From: Clavelina lepadiformis | Lineage: Eukaryota; Chordata; Ascidiacea; Aplousobranchia; Clavelinidae | DNA length: 64,000 nucleotides | Direction: 5' to 3' | Assembly: GCF_947623445.1 (NCBI RefSeq) | Contig: NC_135245.1 | Coordinates: 20,281,501-20,345,500 of the forward strand | Shown here: in pieces, positions 61,821 through 64,000 of the stretch | How positions within the stretch are numbered: the stretch's first letter is position 1 | Layout: every line of letters begins with the position of its first letter | Translations under genes and position numbers: made by a program | Notes under the pieces: generated by a model | What the model saw: only the letters and a program-made list of their open reading frames with translations | The model's database searches: none | Told to the model about the DNA's origin: nothing

Positions 61821-63828
61821 ATTTTTGTTCGAATGATTTAAAAAGATCGTTAATTGCCTTAAAGTCTGATTAATTTTATTACTTTTTAATGATTTATACT
61901 TTATCTCCACTTTGCTTAAAAATTAAAATTCTAACGTTTATAAGGAATCTCCTAGGAATCTCGCTATTCCTATTTTCCTCACTATTCCTATTTTCCTCAC
62001 TATTCCTATTTTCCTCACTATTCCTATTTTCCTCACTATTGCATCAGAAATAGACAAAGCGACCGCAAAGAATGTTGAATTCATGACAATAAACGTATTA
62101 AGATATACGTATATGGTCGGATGTTGTCGTTTTGTTCATTTTTCTGTCGTGGTATCTCCCTCAAATTTTTGTTGTCGTTTTAAAACAATCCACAAGTGTT
62201 TGAAGAATACTAACTAACAACCATATTTATTGACAAATGTTTCGAGATTATTTTGAACTAGATGGTTGATAATTTTATTTTAGCTTTGAAGTTTGCTCTT
62301 CGAATAACTCGCAGCTCCTAGCTTCAACATATAACAGTAGTAGAAGCATTTTGAACAACCCGTTTATTGCTTTCTCAATCACTCTGCGTCGTGACGACCA
62401 CAAAAGGCTTCGTAACGACCGGAGCGAAAATACGTTACCAACAGGAACACTATACTGACCATTCCTTTGTCAATAGACGGCTTCTTATTTAATTGTATTT
62501 GTGCGTTTTTGAGGCTGACCAAACCTCTTTTATTTAAAAGTCGTTTTCTTTGTGTGACTTTGCAAACAAATTTGAATTGCGCTAAATCGACGCAAATTAT
62601 TCTCATCGTCTCGTCTCTTTTACCGTTATTGTTATTTTGGTATAAATTGCTCCTGTCATGATTTTAACCAAGAAAGCACTTTTCAGGCGAGAAAGCTCGT
62701 TTATCAAGTAAAGAGCAAACAAACTCATCGCGCGATGTAAAACAGTCTCTCTAACATGTCTCTCTACATTATAAATTTCACCATTAACGTCGCACATATG
62801 TGAGATACAGCGTCTGACTTATTCACGATTACGGTTGTTTTCCACGACTTTCATTGACTTATAACAACAATATCATCATACATGGAGGCGCAAAGAAAAA
62901 AAACATTCAAAATTGAAAGGTAAAATATCAAAATTCTGTGCATGGCAAGCAAGCATCCTACTTTCTGTGGTTATTTGTCGTCTTGCCTGATCTAATTGTT
63001 TTTATTCTTTCTGATTTTTCAATACAATTCACCATCAGTTCAAACATGTCTACACAAGGTTTACATTTAGAATATTTGGCTTTATAAATCGTAAATTGGG
63101 CGGTGTGAAGTAAACAGTTTACAAGTTTAAAGAAGAAGATAACTCAGAAATACCAAAGAGTAGGTTGTTCACTTGAAGGCTATGAGGCCATCTCAAGCAC
63201 TCAGCCAACCAGTTTAAACCTTTTCCCAGATTAAAAGAGTTTGTGTACAATGTATAAATACATGTAGTATAGTTTCAACACTGGTTTCACAGAAAAGGCA
63301 TACCTCAGTCTCAGAGATTCCAAAGGCAAAATGCGCCTGATTTGTAGCTATTGCTCTCGCGTTAAGTTTTATTTGAAAGTTTTGTTTCCATAGTTGCGCA
63401 ATACTGGACGCAATATATTTCCGAAAATACTCGTAGCTATTTTTTGATGTTTTTCATTTAAGCAGAACGAATTCCTTTAGCGTTTGCAATGTGTTTATTA
63501 CACCGTTATCTTGTGTGTTACTACTTCATTCAACCGGATTGGCGGATTTCAGTTTAACGTACTCTATGAAAGGCTGGTTATTATAGGTTCAATGTTATTT
63601 TCGATCACAAGCTTATCAAAGTTGAAGTAGCCAACGTTTGCATCAATCAATCGATTGTATTCTGTGATGCCATTATTAGCTTAAAGAAGAATATGGCAAA
63701 AGCTCTTTTTTATCTGACGAGCTTATTAAAGTATAGACAGAGGCTTAGTTATGATTGCAGTTTTTATTTGCAAAGGATACACATTTCAAAAGTAGATACA
63801 CCATGCGGATATAAGTCATGTAATTTAT
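61821..63828. other. Intergenic stretch between Ly6 copies 3 and 4
   Basis: It contains the 18-bp minisatellite at 61,964-62,040. Several short frames (62,379-62,797) have no recognisable domain. No gene is seen. Confidence 0.5.
61964..62040. repeat. 18-bp minisatellite
   Basis: Four perfect copies of CTATTCCTATTTTCCTCA plus a partial fifth lie about 140 bp upstream of the Ly6 copy 3 start codon. The pyrimidine-rich strand asymmetry could affect local structure or promoter function, but no evidence shows that. Confidence 0.95.
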
Positions 63829-63932
63829 TTACCACTTGATGAACGCGAGAGCACCAACCATGGCAAGCAAGAGAGTGACCAGAGAAGACTGGACCAGCGA
63901 ACCACTGTTGCCATTGCCATTGTTGCAGCCAT
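63829..63932 (-). CDS. Ly6/uPAR-domain protein, copy 4 (last exon only)
   Basis: The terminal exon matches exon 4 of the other copies: acceptor CTTTAG, then D-G-C-N-N, a Gly-Asn linker with the same extra pair as copy 3, and a hydrophobic tail ending GALAFIKW before TAA. Upstream exons lie beyond the window's right edge. The exon has the same 104-nt length as copy 3, so copies 3 and 4 are sister duplicates. Confidence 0.85.
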
Positions 63933-64000
63933 CTAAAGAGTCAAATCAGTTTATTAAAAAACTGACGAAACTTATTTGTGGGTGATTGCGTGACAATGAC

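Noticed and set aside
1-64000. Search for CRISPR arrays, operons or bacterial-type systems
   Set aside because: The only regular repeats are minisatellites, and the gene structure is animal with spliced genes; nothing prokaryotic was seen.

Overview
The window is animal nuclear DNA. It is AT-rich, its genes are split by short GT-AG introns, and it holds a vertebrate-like gene set (TOPBP1, PPP4C, SLC43A3, TNF-receptor-like and Ly6/uPAR-like proteins). Compact introns, intronless TOPBP1 and SLC43A3 genes, small receptor clusters and many short DNA transposons suggest an invertebrate deuterostome. My best guess is a tunicate of the Ciona type; this is inference, not proof.

Layout. Positions 1-8,054 (minus strand) carry two complete four-exon Ly6/uPAR genes, one dead Ly6 exon and a decayed Ty3/gypsy retroelement. 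Positions 8,055-13,632 show no convincing gene but hold one copy of a 0.7-0.95 kb duplicated segment. A seven-exon short-chain dehydrogenase/reductase gene lies at 13,633-15,370. A small coiled-coil gene and a lone death-domain-like exon lie at 17,547-18,265. A foldback-type transposon built of two inverted arrays of a 15-16 bp repeat lies at 19,579-21,160.

Positions 21,331-35,616 hold a minus-strand cluster of three TNF-receptor-superfamily-like death receptors. I resolved two complete exon chains (403 and 596 codons) and a third that lacks its signal-peptide exon. Each has cysteine-rich extracellular exons, one membrane segment and a C-terminal death domain split by an intron in the same phase. 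Two hAT-type MITEs, a tRNA-derived SINE and an inverted dispersed repeat lie among them. Positions 39,160-43,407 contain a pogo/Tigger-like MITE and a 2.44 kb P-element-like THAP transposon with terminal inverted repeats and a perfect 8-bp target duplication; its transposase is frameshifted.

Positions 44,766-49,016 encode TOPBP1 in a single exon (plus strand). SLC43A3-like, also single-exon, is at 50,969-52,393 (minus), with a tandemly duplicated 3' end next to it. PPP4C in seven exons is at 57,319-60,031 (plus). Ly6/uPAR genes return at 61,077-61,820 and, cut by the window edge, from 63,829.

Functionally, the Ly6 proteins (secreted or GPI-anchored) and the death receptors are cell-surface families that expand in lineage-specific clusters. 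TOPBP1 (DNA damage checkpoint), PPP4C (phosphatase), the SDR and the SLC43 transporter are housekeeping genes embedded among them. Exon boundaries were read by eye from splice sites and reading phase; no search or alignment program was run.
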